Positions 36,880 through 45,068 are shown, counted from the stretch's first letter. The stretch: DNA of 64,000 bases from Planctomycetaceae bacterium (GCA_002702655.1 PABB01000076.1:62001-126000), one strand, 5' to 3'. The notes: a model not told the origin generated them from the letters alone. Numbers and translations are program-made.

Positions 36880-37710
36880 ATGAAGTTCCGACATCTCCAA
36901 ACGCTGAGCGGTCGCGGCGAGGCCCCTGATCAGTTTCAGGTCCGCATCACGGCTTTGGCCGTCGCCGCCGATGACCGACTGTTCGCGCTGGGCGACCGCT
37001 GCGTGAAATCGTTCTCGTCGGCAGGCGAGTTGGTCGGCCAGTTCGACACCAGCGACGCGGGCTGGTCGATTGCCGCCGATGGCAAAACGTTGTGGATTGG
37101 CATGCAGGGCCGCGTCGTCCAGGTCGATTTCACTGGCAATGTGATTGCGGCCATTGACGATCCGGGGCGGCTTGGTCGGGTGACTGGCGTCGCCGTCGCC
37201 GGGGACAGCCTGTTGGTTGCGGATGCGACGCACAAGTCCCTGTCGCTCTACCGTGACGGCAAGTACGCGCGAGAAGTCGGCGCCAAAGCCAACACGCGCG
37301 GGTTCATGATCCCCAATGGCGTGCTCTCGGCCGCCTACGACCGGCAGAGTGAGACATTCGTCGTCGCCCATCCGCAGAAGCATCGCATCGAACGGTACGA
37401 TCGGGGCGGGGAGTTGGTCGACAAGTTCGGCCGCTTCGGCCACGACGACCCGGCCGCGTTCGGCGGATGCTGCAACCCCACCACCGCCGGCGTGACCCCC
37501 GCGGGCATCATTCTCGCGACCGAGAAAGCTCCTCCGCACGTCAAAGCATTCACGGCCGACGGCAAGTTCCTGGCAATGACGCCGGAGGATGCCTTCGACC
37601 CGAGCGCGAAGAATCAGGCCGTCGCCGCCGACAAATCGGGGCGCGTCTACGCCACCGACTCAGTGCGGGGAACGATCGAAGTGTTTCAGCTCACCGACGC
37701 CTCACAGTAA
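36880..37710 (+). CDS. NHL/SMP-30-like beta-propeller protein
   Basis: 276-residue protein without a signal peptide or membrane helix, built of NHL-like propeller repeats (ITALAVAADDRLFALG, WSIAADGKTLWIG, VTGVAVAGDSLLVAD, NGVLSAAYDRQSETFVVAHP). A Cys pair (GGCCNP) near 196 is the only notable feature besides the repeats. ATG 36880 was chosen since similarity starts within ten residues. It lies 50 bases after the lipoprotein and 12 before the Tat-type ferredoxin, hence the same operon. It may bind or organise the Fe-S partners; no catalytic residues are apparent. Confidence 0.78.
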   Translation: MKFRHLQTLSGRGEAPDQFQVRITALAVAADDRLFALGDRCVKSFSSAGELVGQFDTSDAGWSIAADGKTLWIGMQGRVVQVDFTGNVIAAIDDPGRLGRVTGVAVAGDSLLVADATHKSLSLYRDGKYAREVGAKANTRGFMIPNGVLSAAYDRQSETFVVAHPQKHRIERYDRGGELVDKFGRFGHDDPAAFGGCCNPTTAGVTPAGIILATEKAPPHVKAFTADGKFLAMTPEDAFDPSAKNQAVAADKSGRVYATDSVRGTIEVFQLTDASQ

Positions 37711-37722
37711 TAAGCACGAACA

Positions 37723-38343
37723 ATGGCCCACGATGAGACCCGCCGCAACTTTCTGCATCGCTCCGGCCAAGCCGCCTGCGCCGCGGCCATCGTGGGCACG
37801 GGCGCGGTGCTGGCCCGTCGGGCCTGCTCGGGCGACGCTTGGGCAATCGCCCCTAACCGGTGCGTCAACATTCGCCTGGGAGTGACCGGCGCCGACAAAG
37901 TCTGTAGTTCCTGCGCCGAGCAGTGCGTCCTCGCTCTGTCCGCCGTGCGCGCCGTCAACCAACACGACCGCTGCGGCCGCTGCTGCATCTGCCCCGCCTA
38001 CTTTGACGTCCGCAGTCAGGTCGGACCCGACGGGTTGCCCACGAAGAAACTCTGCCCCCGCGACGCAATCATTCGCACGCCCATCGGCGAGATCGATCCC
38101 TACGACCCGTTGAACAACTTCTACGAGTACACGATCGACGACGAGAAGTGCAACGGCTGCGGGCGATGCGTGATGGAGTGCAAAGATCCCGCCGGGCTGG
38201 GATCGATTCGGCTTGAGGTGCGCTACGATCTCTGTCTGCGGTGCAATCAGTGTTCGATCGCCCAAGCGTGCCCCGAAGACGCCTACGTGCGAGTTGGCCC
38301 CCAACCCGCTCCGGCCGAAGCGTTGGAAGGGGGCCACGCGTGA
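37723..38343 (+). CDS. Tat-exported NapG-like ferredoxin
   Basis: 206-residue iron-sulfur protein. The N-terminus is a twin-arginine signal (TRRNFLHRSG then a hydrophobic stretch ending near ALA/RRA). At least four cluster motifs follow: CSSCAEQC, CGRCCICPAYF, a CNGCGRCVMECKDP pair and CLRCNQCSIAQACPED. This is the pattern of NapG and related periplasmic ferredoxins, which pass electrons from a NapH-type membrane protein. The stop overlaps the next gene's GTG (GTGA). I infer a periplasmic electron carrier attached to the NapH-like protein encoded next. Confidence 0.85.
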   Translation: MAHDETRRNFLHRSGQAACAAAIVGTGAVLARRACSGDAWAIAPNRCVNIRLGVTGADKVCSSCAEQCVLALSAVRAVNQHDRCGRCCICPAYFDVRSQVGPDGLPTKKLCPRDAIIRTPIGEIDPYDPLNNFYEYTIDDEKCNGCGRCVMECKDPAGLGSIRLEVRYDLCLRCNQCSIAQACPEDAYVRVGPQPAPAEALEGGHA

Positions 38344-39578
38344 GGGAACACGGCTGGGCCACGCACGGAAGAAGCGACCGCAGACGGGCGCACAATGAGG
38401 CGGTTGACGCTCCCCCCACCCTCGCAGGGAGGGGCCGGGGAAGGGATTCCTTTTGCTGCCAGGCCGAACCGGCGCCCGAAGCCACCGTCGACCCTCCCCT
38501 AGCCCCTCCCTGCAAGGGAGGGGGATTGCAGCTTGCTCTCATTTTTCTTGCCACACTTAGCGTTCTTGGCGTTTCCCTGCTCCTCCCGCAACCCGCGACC
38601 GCTGCCACCGCCGAAGAGGATTACGCCCGCCAAGCCAGTGTCGCACCGCAGCCGGACGACATTGGCGCCGGTTACGAAATCCCGCCCGCTCAGCGCGTGG
38701 CGCCGCGCGCCGCGTGGTGGTACGTCGTTGATATGGCGTTGCTTGCAGCGGCGTTGGTCGTTGCAGCACTGATCGCCCATCGCTGGCGGCGGCGGTGGAT
38801 GGCGGTCACGCTCAGCCTGGCGTCCCTGGCGTACTTTGGTTTCTTCCGCGGCGGGTGCGTGTGCCCCATCGGCGCGACCCAAAATGTCGCGGCGGGAATT
38901 GCCGACAGCAGCTACGCCGTTCCGCTGGCCGTGCTCGCGTTCTTCATGCTGCCGCTGGTCGCCGCTCTGCTGGCAGGCCGCGTCTTTTGCGGCGGCCCCT
39001 GTCCGTTGGGCGCGATTCAAGACCTCGTCTTGATCAAGCCCAAGCAGTTGCCGCCGGCGGTGGATCGTTGGGGCGGCAAGTTTCGCTACGCGTACCTGGG
39101 CATCGCTGTTGTGCTGGCCGCCGCGCCGGCTGCCGCTCGCGAGTTCCCGATCTGCCGATACGATCCCTTCGTCGGCTTCTTTCGCTTGACTGGCCCGGCG
39201 ACGATGTTCGCGTTTGGGACTGCACTGTTGGCAATCGGCACAGTCATTGGCCGCCCGTATTGCCGCTTCTTGTGCCCCTACGGCGCGCTCTTAGGCGTGG
39301 TGTCGCGATTCTCGTGGAAGTCCGTGTCGATTACGCCCGACGAAGAACTCGACTGCGGGCTCTGCACGGAGGCGTGCCCCTTCGGCGCCATCGAGAACAT
39401 GCGGGCCAAGCGTGCGACCTGCCTGGCTTGTGCGCGATGTTTCGCCCATTGCCCGCGGCAACAATACGCGTGGGGCGAGATCGAGCTCTACGAAATCGAG
39501 CAACTCACTCAGCAGGCCGCTGACAAGCCGACGGACAAGAAGCCCGCCACGCGGCCGATCGAGGAGCCGGTCGCATGA
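38340..39578 (+). CDS. NapH-like membrane polyferredoxin
   Basis: Polytopic iron-sulfur protein (412 aa from GTG 38340) of the NapH/NosR/MauN type. Helices begin near residue 64 (LIFLATLSVLGVSLLL, signal-like) and near 142, with four or more in total. Cys loops CVCPIGATQ, CGGPCPLGAIQ and CRFLCPYGALL flank helices, and the C-terminus has two ferredoxin motifs, CGLCTEACPFGAI and CLACARCFAHCP. NapH and relatives move electrons from quinol to periplasmic ferredoxins. The GTG overlaps the preceding stop. The first ~60 residues are low-complexity and are partly encoded by an inverted-repeat element; TTG 38526, with an AGGGAGG just before it, would give a normal signal peptide. The stop overlaps the next ATG by four bases. 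Confidence 0.82.
   Translation: MREHGWATHGRSDRRRAHNEAVDAPPTLAGRGRGRDSFCCQAEPAPEATVDPPLAPPCKGGGLQLALIFLATLSVLGVSLLLPQPATAATAEEDYARQASVAPQPDDIGAGYEIPPAQRVAPRAAWWYVVDMALLAAALVVAALIAHRWRRRWMAVTLSLASLAYFGFFRGGCVCPIGATQNVAAGIADSSYAVPLAVLAFFMLPLVAALLAGRVFCGGPCPLGAIQDLVLIKPKQLPPAVDRWGGKFRYAYLGIAVVLAAAPAAAREFPICRYDPFVGFFRLTGPATMFAFGTALLAIGTVIGRPYCRFLCPYGALLGVVSRFSWKSVSITPDEELDCGLCTEACPFGAIENMRAKRATCLACARCFAHCPRQQYAWGEIELYEIEQLTQQAADKPTDKKPATRPIEEPVA
38411..38525. repeat. inverted-repeat element in the 5' part of the NapH-like gene
   Basis: Imperfect ~35-base inverted repeats, 38411-38445 and 38491-38525, rich in runs of C and G (core CAGGGAGGGG / CCCCTCCCTG), separated by about 45 bases. The whole element is in frame and is read through as a Pro/Gly-rich peptide. 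It looks like a dispersed repeat inserted in the gene start. Confidence 0.6.
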
Positions 39579-42514
39579 GGCTTACCGCTTTCATCACCGA
39601 ACGCATCCGCCGCTACGGCGTGTTGGTCGCCGGAGTCGTGCTGGGCGTCGCGGGAGGCGCCTGGGCGTGGGACGCCGCGACGGAATGGCGGTACGCCGAG
39701 GCACGAAAGGCAGCGCTCGCAGCGGCCGAGGAGGCCGCTCGCAGCGACCCGGCGGCCGTTGACTCGCTGGCGACAACGGTCGAACTCCAGACGACTGCCT
39801 CACTGGTCAGTGCGCAGCGCCGCCGCACCGCTGGCATCGTCGCCCTGAGCGCCGCGGCAGTCGGAATCGCGCTGACGCGAGTTCGTGGCAAGAGGAAGCC
39901 GGTCGCACCGGCCAACATTGCCGCGACGGTCGCCGAGCGGCGAGCGATTTCGACGCCTCCTGCTGAGTTAGCCCCCGAAGCAGCCGCCAGCGTGCCACGG
40001 CTCGACGAGCCGTGCGGATCGGCGAACAGGGCGGCGCCTCCCGAGCACGGCTTACAGAGCCGTGGCACGCCGGGTGCGCAAGATGCTCCCTCCGAGTTGG
40101 CGGATTCCGGCGCAGTCGCACTCGCGCCGCCGCCGGTCGACGTGCAGCCGCTGGAAGACATCGTCCTCCGCGTGGGACGCGAACCGCGGCATCTCATTCC
40201 GCTGTTGCACGCGATCGACCAGCATTACCGATATCTGCCCCCGGCGGTGCTGGCGCGCTTGCCGCAGTTGGCCGACGTCACGCCAACGCAAGTCGACGGC
40301 GTGGCCTCGTTTTACAGCCAGTTTCGCACCCGCCCGCGCGGCGAGAAACTCGTGCAGGTCTGCGTGGGCACCGCCTGCCATGTGGCCGGCGCGGATCGCG
40401 TGTTGGATCAACTTCGCAAGGAGCTTGGCATCCCGGCGGGCGAGGACACCGACCCCGCCGGCCGGGCCACGGTCGAAACCGTAGGCTGCCTCGGTTGCTG
40501 CACGCGGGCGCCGGTTGTGCAAGTCGACGAGCACACAGCAGGCCACGTCGGCGTCGAGGATGTCGCGGGGTTGCTGTCGGCGGAACATCAGTCGCAAGGC
40601 CCGTGCAGCGGTAGTTGCCATCGCGACGGACACGTGTGCGAGAACGGCGCCGAGCATGAGCCGCATGAGCCGCCAGCGGTCGAGATTCGCATTGGCCTGG
40701 GCTCCTGCTGCGTCGCCGGCGGTAGCCGCGACGTGATGGAGACGCTGCAGCGCGAGCTGGCCGTCAACCGCATCGCCGCGGCGATCAAGCCGGTCGGTTG
40801 CGTGGGCGTCTGCCATCTGACGCCGATGGTGGAGGTCCGCACGACGGGTCGCGAACCGGTCGTTGCGACGCGAGCTACGCCGGCCGACGTGCGACGCATC
40901 ATCCGCGACTTGCCTTCGGCTGGCGCGTGGTCGTCGCGACTGGCCCGGCGTGTCGCCGACCTGCTGCATCCCGACCCGGCGCTCGCGCTGCCCGCGCCGG
41001 ATGTCGTCGACCGCTCCTGCCAGATCACGCCGCTGGCCCACGAGCGGATCGAGTCGTTCACCGGCCGACAAGTGCGGATCGTCACGGAGCATTGCGGCGA
41101 AATGGATCCCGAAAGCCGGGGCGACTACCGCCGTCGCGACGGCTTTGTTGCCTTGGAGAAAGTGCTGGCCGCCAAGAATCCGCCGGCGGTGATCGAGGCC
41201 ATCGAAGCCAGCGGACTGCGCGGCCGCGGCGGCGGCGGCTTTCCCACCGGGCGCAAGTGGCGCGTCGTGGCGGCGGCCAACGGCGAGAAGATTCTGGTCT
41301 GCAACGGCGACGAAGGCGACCCCGGCGCCTTCATGGACCGCATGGTCATGGAGTCGTACCCCTACCGCGTGCTGGAGGGGATGGCGATCGCCGGCTATGC
41401 GGTGGGCGCTCGCCGTGCGATTGTCTACGTCCGGCACGAATACCCGCTGGCCGTCCGGCGCATGCAGCATGCCATCGAGCAAATGACCCGCGCCGGCTGG
41501 CTGGGCGAGCAGGTCGCGGGCAGCGACTTCGCCTTCACCGTTGAAATCGTCGAAGGCGCCGGCGCGTTTGTGTGCGGCGAAGAAACGGCCCTGTTGGAAT
41601 CGATCATGGGCCGCCGCGGCACGCCGCACTTCCGGCCCCCCTACCCCGCCGAGCGCGGCCTGTGGGATCGGCCCACCTTGGTCAACAATGTGGAAACCTA
41701 TGCCAACGTCCCCTGGATCATCCGCCACGGCGCCGATGCGTTCGCGGCGCTGGGCACGGACAAGAGCAAGGGCACCAAGGTTTTCTCGCTGGCCGGCAAG
41801 GTGCGCCGCGGCGGCCTGATCGAAGTGCCGATGGGGCTCACCATTCGCGAGGTCATCGAGGAGATCGGCGGCGGCGTGGCGCCGGGCCGCACGTTCAAAG
41901 CGGTTCAGATCGGCGGTCCTTCGGGCGGCTGCATTCCCGCGGCCCTGGCCGATACGCCCATCGACTACGAAGCGCTGCGCAGCGTCGGCGCCATCATGGG
42001 CTCGGGCGGGTTGGTCGTGATGGACGACACCGACTGCATGGTCGACGTGGCACGCTATTTCCTGGAATTCACCCAACGCGAATCGTGCGGCCACTGCACG
42101 TTCTGCCGGCTGGGCACGGCGCGGCTGCTGGAGATCCTCACCCGGCTGTGCGAGGGCAAAGGCAAGCCGCGCGACCTGGACGAGATCGAGCAACTCTCGC
42201 AGCAAGTCATCGCCGGCAGCCTGTGCGGTCTGGGCAAAACGGCGCCAAACCCGGTGCTGACCACGCTGCGGTATTTCCGCGACGAGTACGAAGCGCACCT
42301 CGCCGGGCGGTGTCCCGCGGGCAGGTGCAAGTCGTTGATCCGCTACGAAGTGACGCGGGACTGCGTCGGCTGCACGCTGTGCGCTCAGCATTGCCCGGTG
42401 GGCGCCATCCCCGCGGCGCCGTACCGCCAGCATGTGATCGACGCCGACCTCTGCACGCGGTGCGACGTCTGCCGCACGACTTGCCCTGAACACGCCATTG
42501 AGGTGGTGTCATGA
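39575..42514 (+). CDS. membrane-anchored NuoE-NuoF (HydC-HydB-like) fusion
   Basis: 979-residue fusion. Two N-terminal helices (about 14-32 and 88-102) would hold it at the membrane, with the enzyme part cytosolic. After a linker (about 115-190) comes a NuoE/HydC-type [2Fe-2S] domain: CVGTAC (about 263-268) and VGCLGCC (about 303-309). A second thioredoxin-like [2Fe-2S] segment (GSCCVAGG about 376, VGCVGVC about 407-413) follows, as in HydB/HndC. The NuoF part has the FMN/NAD loop LRGRGGGGFPTG (about 548-560), NGDEGDPGAFMDR and the [4Fe-4S] ligands ESCGHCTFC (about 836). Two C-terminal ferredoxin motifs, CVGCTLCAQHCP and CTRCDVCRTTCP, finish it. It should oxidise or form NADH. The stop overlaps the next ATG. 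A palindromic repeat is in frame within the linker. Confidence 0.9.
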   Translation: MRLTAFITERIRRYGVLVAGVVLGVAGGAWAWDAATEWRYAEARKAALAAAEEAARSDPAAVDSLATTVELQTTASLVSAQRRRTAGIVALSAAAVGIALTRVRGKRKPVAPANIAATVAERRAISTPPAELAPEAAASVPRLDEPCGSANRAAPPEHGLQSRGTPGAQDAPSELADSGAVALAPPPVDVQPLEDIVLRVGREPRHLIPLLHAIDQHYRYLPPAVLARLPQLADVTPTQVDGVASFYSQFRTRPRGEKLVQVCVGTACHVAGADRVLDQLRKELGIPAGEDTDPAGRATVETVGCLGCCTRAPVVQVDEHTAGHVGVEDVAGLLSAEHQSQGPCSGSCHRDGHVCENGAEHEPHEPPAVEIRIGLGSCCVAGGSRDVMETLQRELAVNRIAAAIKPVGCVGVCHLTPMVEVRTTGREPVVATRATPADVRRIIRDLPSAGAWSSRLARRVADLLHPDPALALPAPDVVDRSCQITPLAHERIESFTGRQVRIVTEHCGEMDPESRGDYRRRDGFVALEKVLAAKNPPAVIEAIEASGLRGRGGGGFPTGRKWRVVAAANGEKILVCNGDEGDPGAFMDRMVMESYPYRVLEGMAIAGYAVGARRAIVYVRHEYPLAVRRMQHAIEQMTRAGWLGEQVAGSDFAFTVEIVEGAGAFVCGEETALLESIMGRRGTPHFRPPYPAERGLWDRPTLVNNVETYANVPWIIRHGADAFAALGTDKSKGTKVFSLAGKVRRGGLIEVPMGLTIREVIEEIGGGVAPGRTFKAVQIGGPSGGCIPAALADTPIDYEALRSVGAIMGSGGLVVMDDTDCMVDVARYFLEFTQRESCGHCTFCRLGTARLLEILTRLCEGKGKPRDLDEIEQLSQQVIAGSLCGLGKTAPNPVLTTLRYFRDEYEAHLAGRCPAGRCKSLIRYEVTRDCVGCTLCAQHCPVGAIPAAPYRQHVIDADLCTRCDVCRTTCPEHAIEVVS
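39991..40070. repeat. in-frame REP-like palindromic element in the NuoEF-fusion gene
   Basis: Left arm 39992-40015 and right arm 40046-40069 are about 24-base imperfect inverted repeats (GTGCCACGGCTC at both outer ends), 30 bases apart. The left arm is itself a perfect 9-base palindrome about one base (CACGGCTCG-A-CGAGCCGTG). It encodes part of the linker and keeps the reading frame. Looks like a REP/BIME-type dispersed repeat. Confidence 0.7.
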
Positions 42515-44073
42515 CTCGGCTCACGATCGACGGCGTGGCGGTCGAAGTCCCCGACGGGGCGAGCGTGCTCGACGCGGCACGCGCCATGGGGCTCGACATT
42601 CCGGCACTCTGCAAACACGGCGACTTTCCTCCCAACACCAGCTGCATGTGTTGCCTGGTTAAGGTCGACGGCGCCGCGGCGCCCGTACCCTCATGCGCAA
42701 CCACAGTGCGCGAAGGCATGCGGATCGAGTCGGAGACCGAGGAGATTCGCGCCCTGCGACGCACGGGGTTAGAGTTGCTGTTGGGCGACCACGCCGGCGA
42801 CTGCAAGGCGCCCTGCGAAAACACCTGCCCCGCGCGGATGGACATTCCCGACATGCTGCGGCACGTTGTGGAAGGCGACTATCGCACGGCGCTGGAGGTG
42901 GTCAAGCAAGACATTGCGATCCCGGCGATCCTCGGGCGGGTTTGCCCCGAGGTGTGCGAAAACGCTTGCCGGCGCGGGCAGCATGACAGTCCCGCGGCGA
43001 TCTGCAAGATTAAACGGTTCGTAGCCGATCGGGACTTGGCGTCGCCCACGCCGTACACGCCAGAGCTCGCAGCGCCGACTGGCAAACGGGTGGCGATCGT
43101 CGGCGGCGGGCCGACCGGACTGACCGCCGCGTATCACCTCGCCCAGCGCGGACACCGTTGCACGATCGTGGAGCGCGAGCCGGAGCTGGGCGGCCGGCTC
43201 CGCCGCGAATTCCCGCCGGAGGAACTGCCGCGGGACGTGCTGGCCGCGGAAATCAACGCGGTGCTGAGCGTAGGCGTGGAGACGCGCACGGCCACGCCCA
43301 TCGCAGCGAGCGAGCAACTCGATGCGCTCGCCGAAGAATTTGACGCCGTTCTGCTGGCGTGCGGCAAAAACGACAAAGGCTGGCTTGCCGGCGTCGGCGT
43401 TGCGGCCGGGGGCAGCGGCGCCAAGGTCGATCCCGCCACCCGCCGCACCAGCCGCGAGCGGGTCTTCGCCGCCGGCAACGCCGTTCGCTCGTATAAGCTG
43501 GTGGTGCAGTCGGTCGCCGAGGGCAAACTGGGCGCCGAGTGCGTTGACAGTTTTCTCACCAGCCGCCCGCTGCCCGATCGCCGCAGGGCGTTCGAGTCGC
43601 GGCTGGCGCGGATGACCGCCGGCGAGCTCTGCGACTTTTGCGAAGGCGCCCCGATCGCCCCGCGGGCAGAAACCTCGGCGCTGGTCGGCGATGTCAGCGA
43701 CGAGGTCGTTCAGCTAGAAGCTTCGCGCTGTCTGCACTGTGACTGCGAGGCCTTGGAGAATTGCCTGCTGCACCACTACGCCGAGCAGTACGATTGCGAC
43801 GCCCGCCGCTTCGCCGGGCCGGGGCAGCAATATCGCGGGCGCCTGGAAGGGCGCGGCGTGCAATTGGAAATCGGCAAGTGCATCGCGTGCGGCATTTGCG
43901 TGCAAATCGCCGCCGCCACGCCCGATGCGGGCGGTCTGGCACTGTGGGGCCGCAGCACGGCCATTCGCGTGGCGCCGCCTGAAGGCGTATCGCTTGAAGC
44001 CGCGCTGGGCAGCAGCGCTCGGCGCTGCGCGGAAGCGTGCCCGACCGGCGCGATCACCGTCGACGCCTGCTAA
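42511..44073 (+). CDS. GltD-like FAD subunit with N-terminal [2Fe-2S], NAD(P)H domain missing
   Basis: 520-residue iron-sulfur flavoprotein. Residues 1-75 are a [2Fe-2S] domain (C34, C45, C48, C62). Residues about 94-170 hold the two-cluster GltD-type N-terminal motifs (GDCKAPCENTCPARMDIP, CPEVCENACRRG). The FAD loop IVGGGPTGLTAAYHL lies near 195. In GltD and NfnB a second Rossmann domain (GGGNTAMD-like) binds NAD(P)H; here the sequence passes from DAVLLACG straight to the FAD-closing VFAAGNAV, so that site seems lost. The C-terminus adds Cys-rich stretches (CLHCDCEALENC, CIACGIC and CAEACPTGAI). It probably exchanges electrons with the NuoEF-fusion, whose stop overlaps its start. Last gene of the operon. 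Confidence 0.85.
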   Translation: MTRLTIDGVAVEVPDGASVLDAARAMGLDIPALCKHGDFPPNTSCMCCLVKVDGAAAPVPSCATTVREGMRIESETEEIRALRRTGLELLLGDHAGDCKAPCENTCPARMDIPDMLRHVVEGDYRTALEVVKQDIAIPAILGRVCPEVCENACRRGQHDSPAAICKIKRFVADRDLASPTPYTPELAAPTGKRVAIVGGGPTGLTAAYHLAQRGHRCTIVEREPELGGRLRREFPPEELPRDVLAAEINAVLSVGVETRTATPIAASEQLDALAEEFDAVLLACGKNDKGWLAGVGVAAGGSGAKVDPATRRTSRERVFAAGNAVRSYKLVVQSVAEGKLGAECVDSFLTSRPLPDRRRAFESRLARMTAGELCDFCEGAPIAPRAETSALVGDVSDEVVQLEASRCLHCDCEALENCLLHHYAEQYDCDARRFAGPGQQYRGRLEGRGVQLEIGKCIACGICVQIAAATPDAGGLALWGRSTAIRVAPPEGVSLEAALGSSARRCAEACPTGAITVDAC

Positions 44074-44136
44074 CTCGGGCGTGTGCGGCTCCATGGCATG
44101 CGTTCAAGCGGAAGCATTCTCAACCGCGCTGACGCC

Positions 44137-44301
44137 CTACGCGACACCAACCTGTTCGCCCGACACGCGAAACCAGGGGTGTGTGACCACGCTGCGGACT
44201 TCATCCGGCTGGCGTCCCGCCCAGGCGGCGATATCGGCGACGCTGCGGTCCGAGCCCGCCTTGAACAGATAGTCCCAGATTTGTTCGCGAAGTTCATCCA
44301 T
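44137..44301 (-). CDS. small conserved-looking protein, 54 aa
   Basis: Short open frame too small for most gene callers: ATG 44301 to TAG 44137. The peptide starts MDELREQIWDYLFKAGSDRS and continues with a helix-turn-helix-like SVADIAAWAGRQPDEVRSVV, ending in HPWFRVSGEQ. Amphipathic helices, normal amino-acid composition and good codon choice distinguish it from the arginine-rich frames around it. It looks like a tiny winged-helix-type protein, possibly a DNA-binding or regulatory peptide. It lies convergent to the redox operon, 63 bases from its end, and in line with the next minus-strand small gene, about 100 bases away. Confidence 0.6.
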   Translation of the reverse strand: MDELREQIWDYLFKAGSDRSVADIAAWAGRQPDEVRSVVTHPWFRVSGEQVGVA

Positions 44302-44404
44302 GACGATTGCCTTCTAAACGGGTCGAGTGCAGTTCCATTCCAGGCGACACAGCTTGCGCGCCACGACCAGCGAGCAAGCTCCCCCCGAATTCACGACCGC
44401 AGCC

Positions 44405-44620
44405 TCACTTTCGCTTGGTCCGCATCGCGCGATACCCGGCGGCGGTGAGGCTGTAGCCGGCGGCAAATTCCTCTTTGGTCAGGTAATCGCGCTGCGTCAG
44501 CCGTTTGAGCGACGCGGCATGCTTCTCGGCCAACGGCGTGGGAAAACAGACCATCTCGCCGGGGCCGACAAGAAACTCGCGAAAGACGTCCATCACGGCG
44601 GATTCGGAATCGGTCAACAT
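44405..44620 (-). CDS. small hypothetical protein, 71 aa
   Basis: ATG 44620, 71 residues, helix-rich: MLTDSESAVMDVFREFLVGP, then LAEKHAASLKRLTQRDYLTK and AAGYSLTAAGYRAMRTKRK. The repeated short helices and the T-x-E-E-F / LTAAGY elements recall the C-terminal half of winged-helix (MarR/PadR-like) domains, but I do not recognise a family. It lies between the 54-aa gene and the RNA-binding protein gene, all on the minus strand, so they may share a transcript. Function unknown. Confidence 0.65.
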   Translation of the reverse strand: MLTDSESAVMDVFREFLVGPGEMVCFPTPLAEKHAASLKRLTQRDYLTKEEFAAGYSLTAAGYRAMRTKRK

Positions 44621-44771
44621 GGCGTGGTCTCCAAAGCGTGGCTAATCGTCTCGTCGCGTTCGACGGATCGTCTTCCTCTGCGCCCGTGCCGCTCCGCAAG
44701 CCAACGACGCCGCAACCAACGGTCTTGCGGCCGCGGCGTTTCGAGCGTGACGACGGTCGAGGGCACAACGC

Positions 44772-45068
44772 TTACCAGCGGCGCCCGCGTCCTCCGCCTC
44801 CGCCTCCGCCGCCGCGCGACTCGCGCGGTTTGGCTTCATTGACTTTCAGCGGGCGGCCTTCATGTTGGGAACCATCGAGCGCCGCAATTGCACTGGCCGC
44901 CGCATCGTCGCGCTGCATTTCGACGAATCCGAAACCTTTGCTGCGTCCGGTGTCCCGGTCCATGATGACGTCGGCGCTGAGCACCTCGCCAAACTCGGCA
45001 AACAGTGCTTCCAGATCGGCACTGGAGACGCCATAGCCAAGATTCCCGCAGTAGATCTTCTTTCCCAC
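44772..45068 (-). CDS. RRM-type RNA-binding protein
   Basis: 98-residue single RNA-recognition-motif protein. RNP2 is IYCGNLGYG and RNP1 is SKGFGFVEM; the short C-terminal tail is Gly/Arg-rich (a run of glycines followed by RGRRW), as in cyanobacterial and planctomycetal Rbp proteins. I chose GTG 45068 because an AGGA lies nine bases upstream and the RRM begins within three residues. It is divergent from a DEAD-box helicase gene over a 727-base gap. Such proteins bind single-stranded RNA and are often cold-induced; regulation here is not proven. Confidence 0.9.
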   Translation of the reverse strand: MGKKIYCGNLGYGVSSADLEALFAEFGEVLSADVIMDRDTGRSKGFGFVEMQRDDAAASAIAALDGSQHEGRPLKVNEAKPRESRGGGGGGGGRGRRW

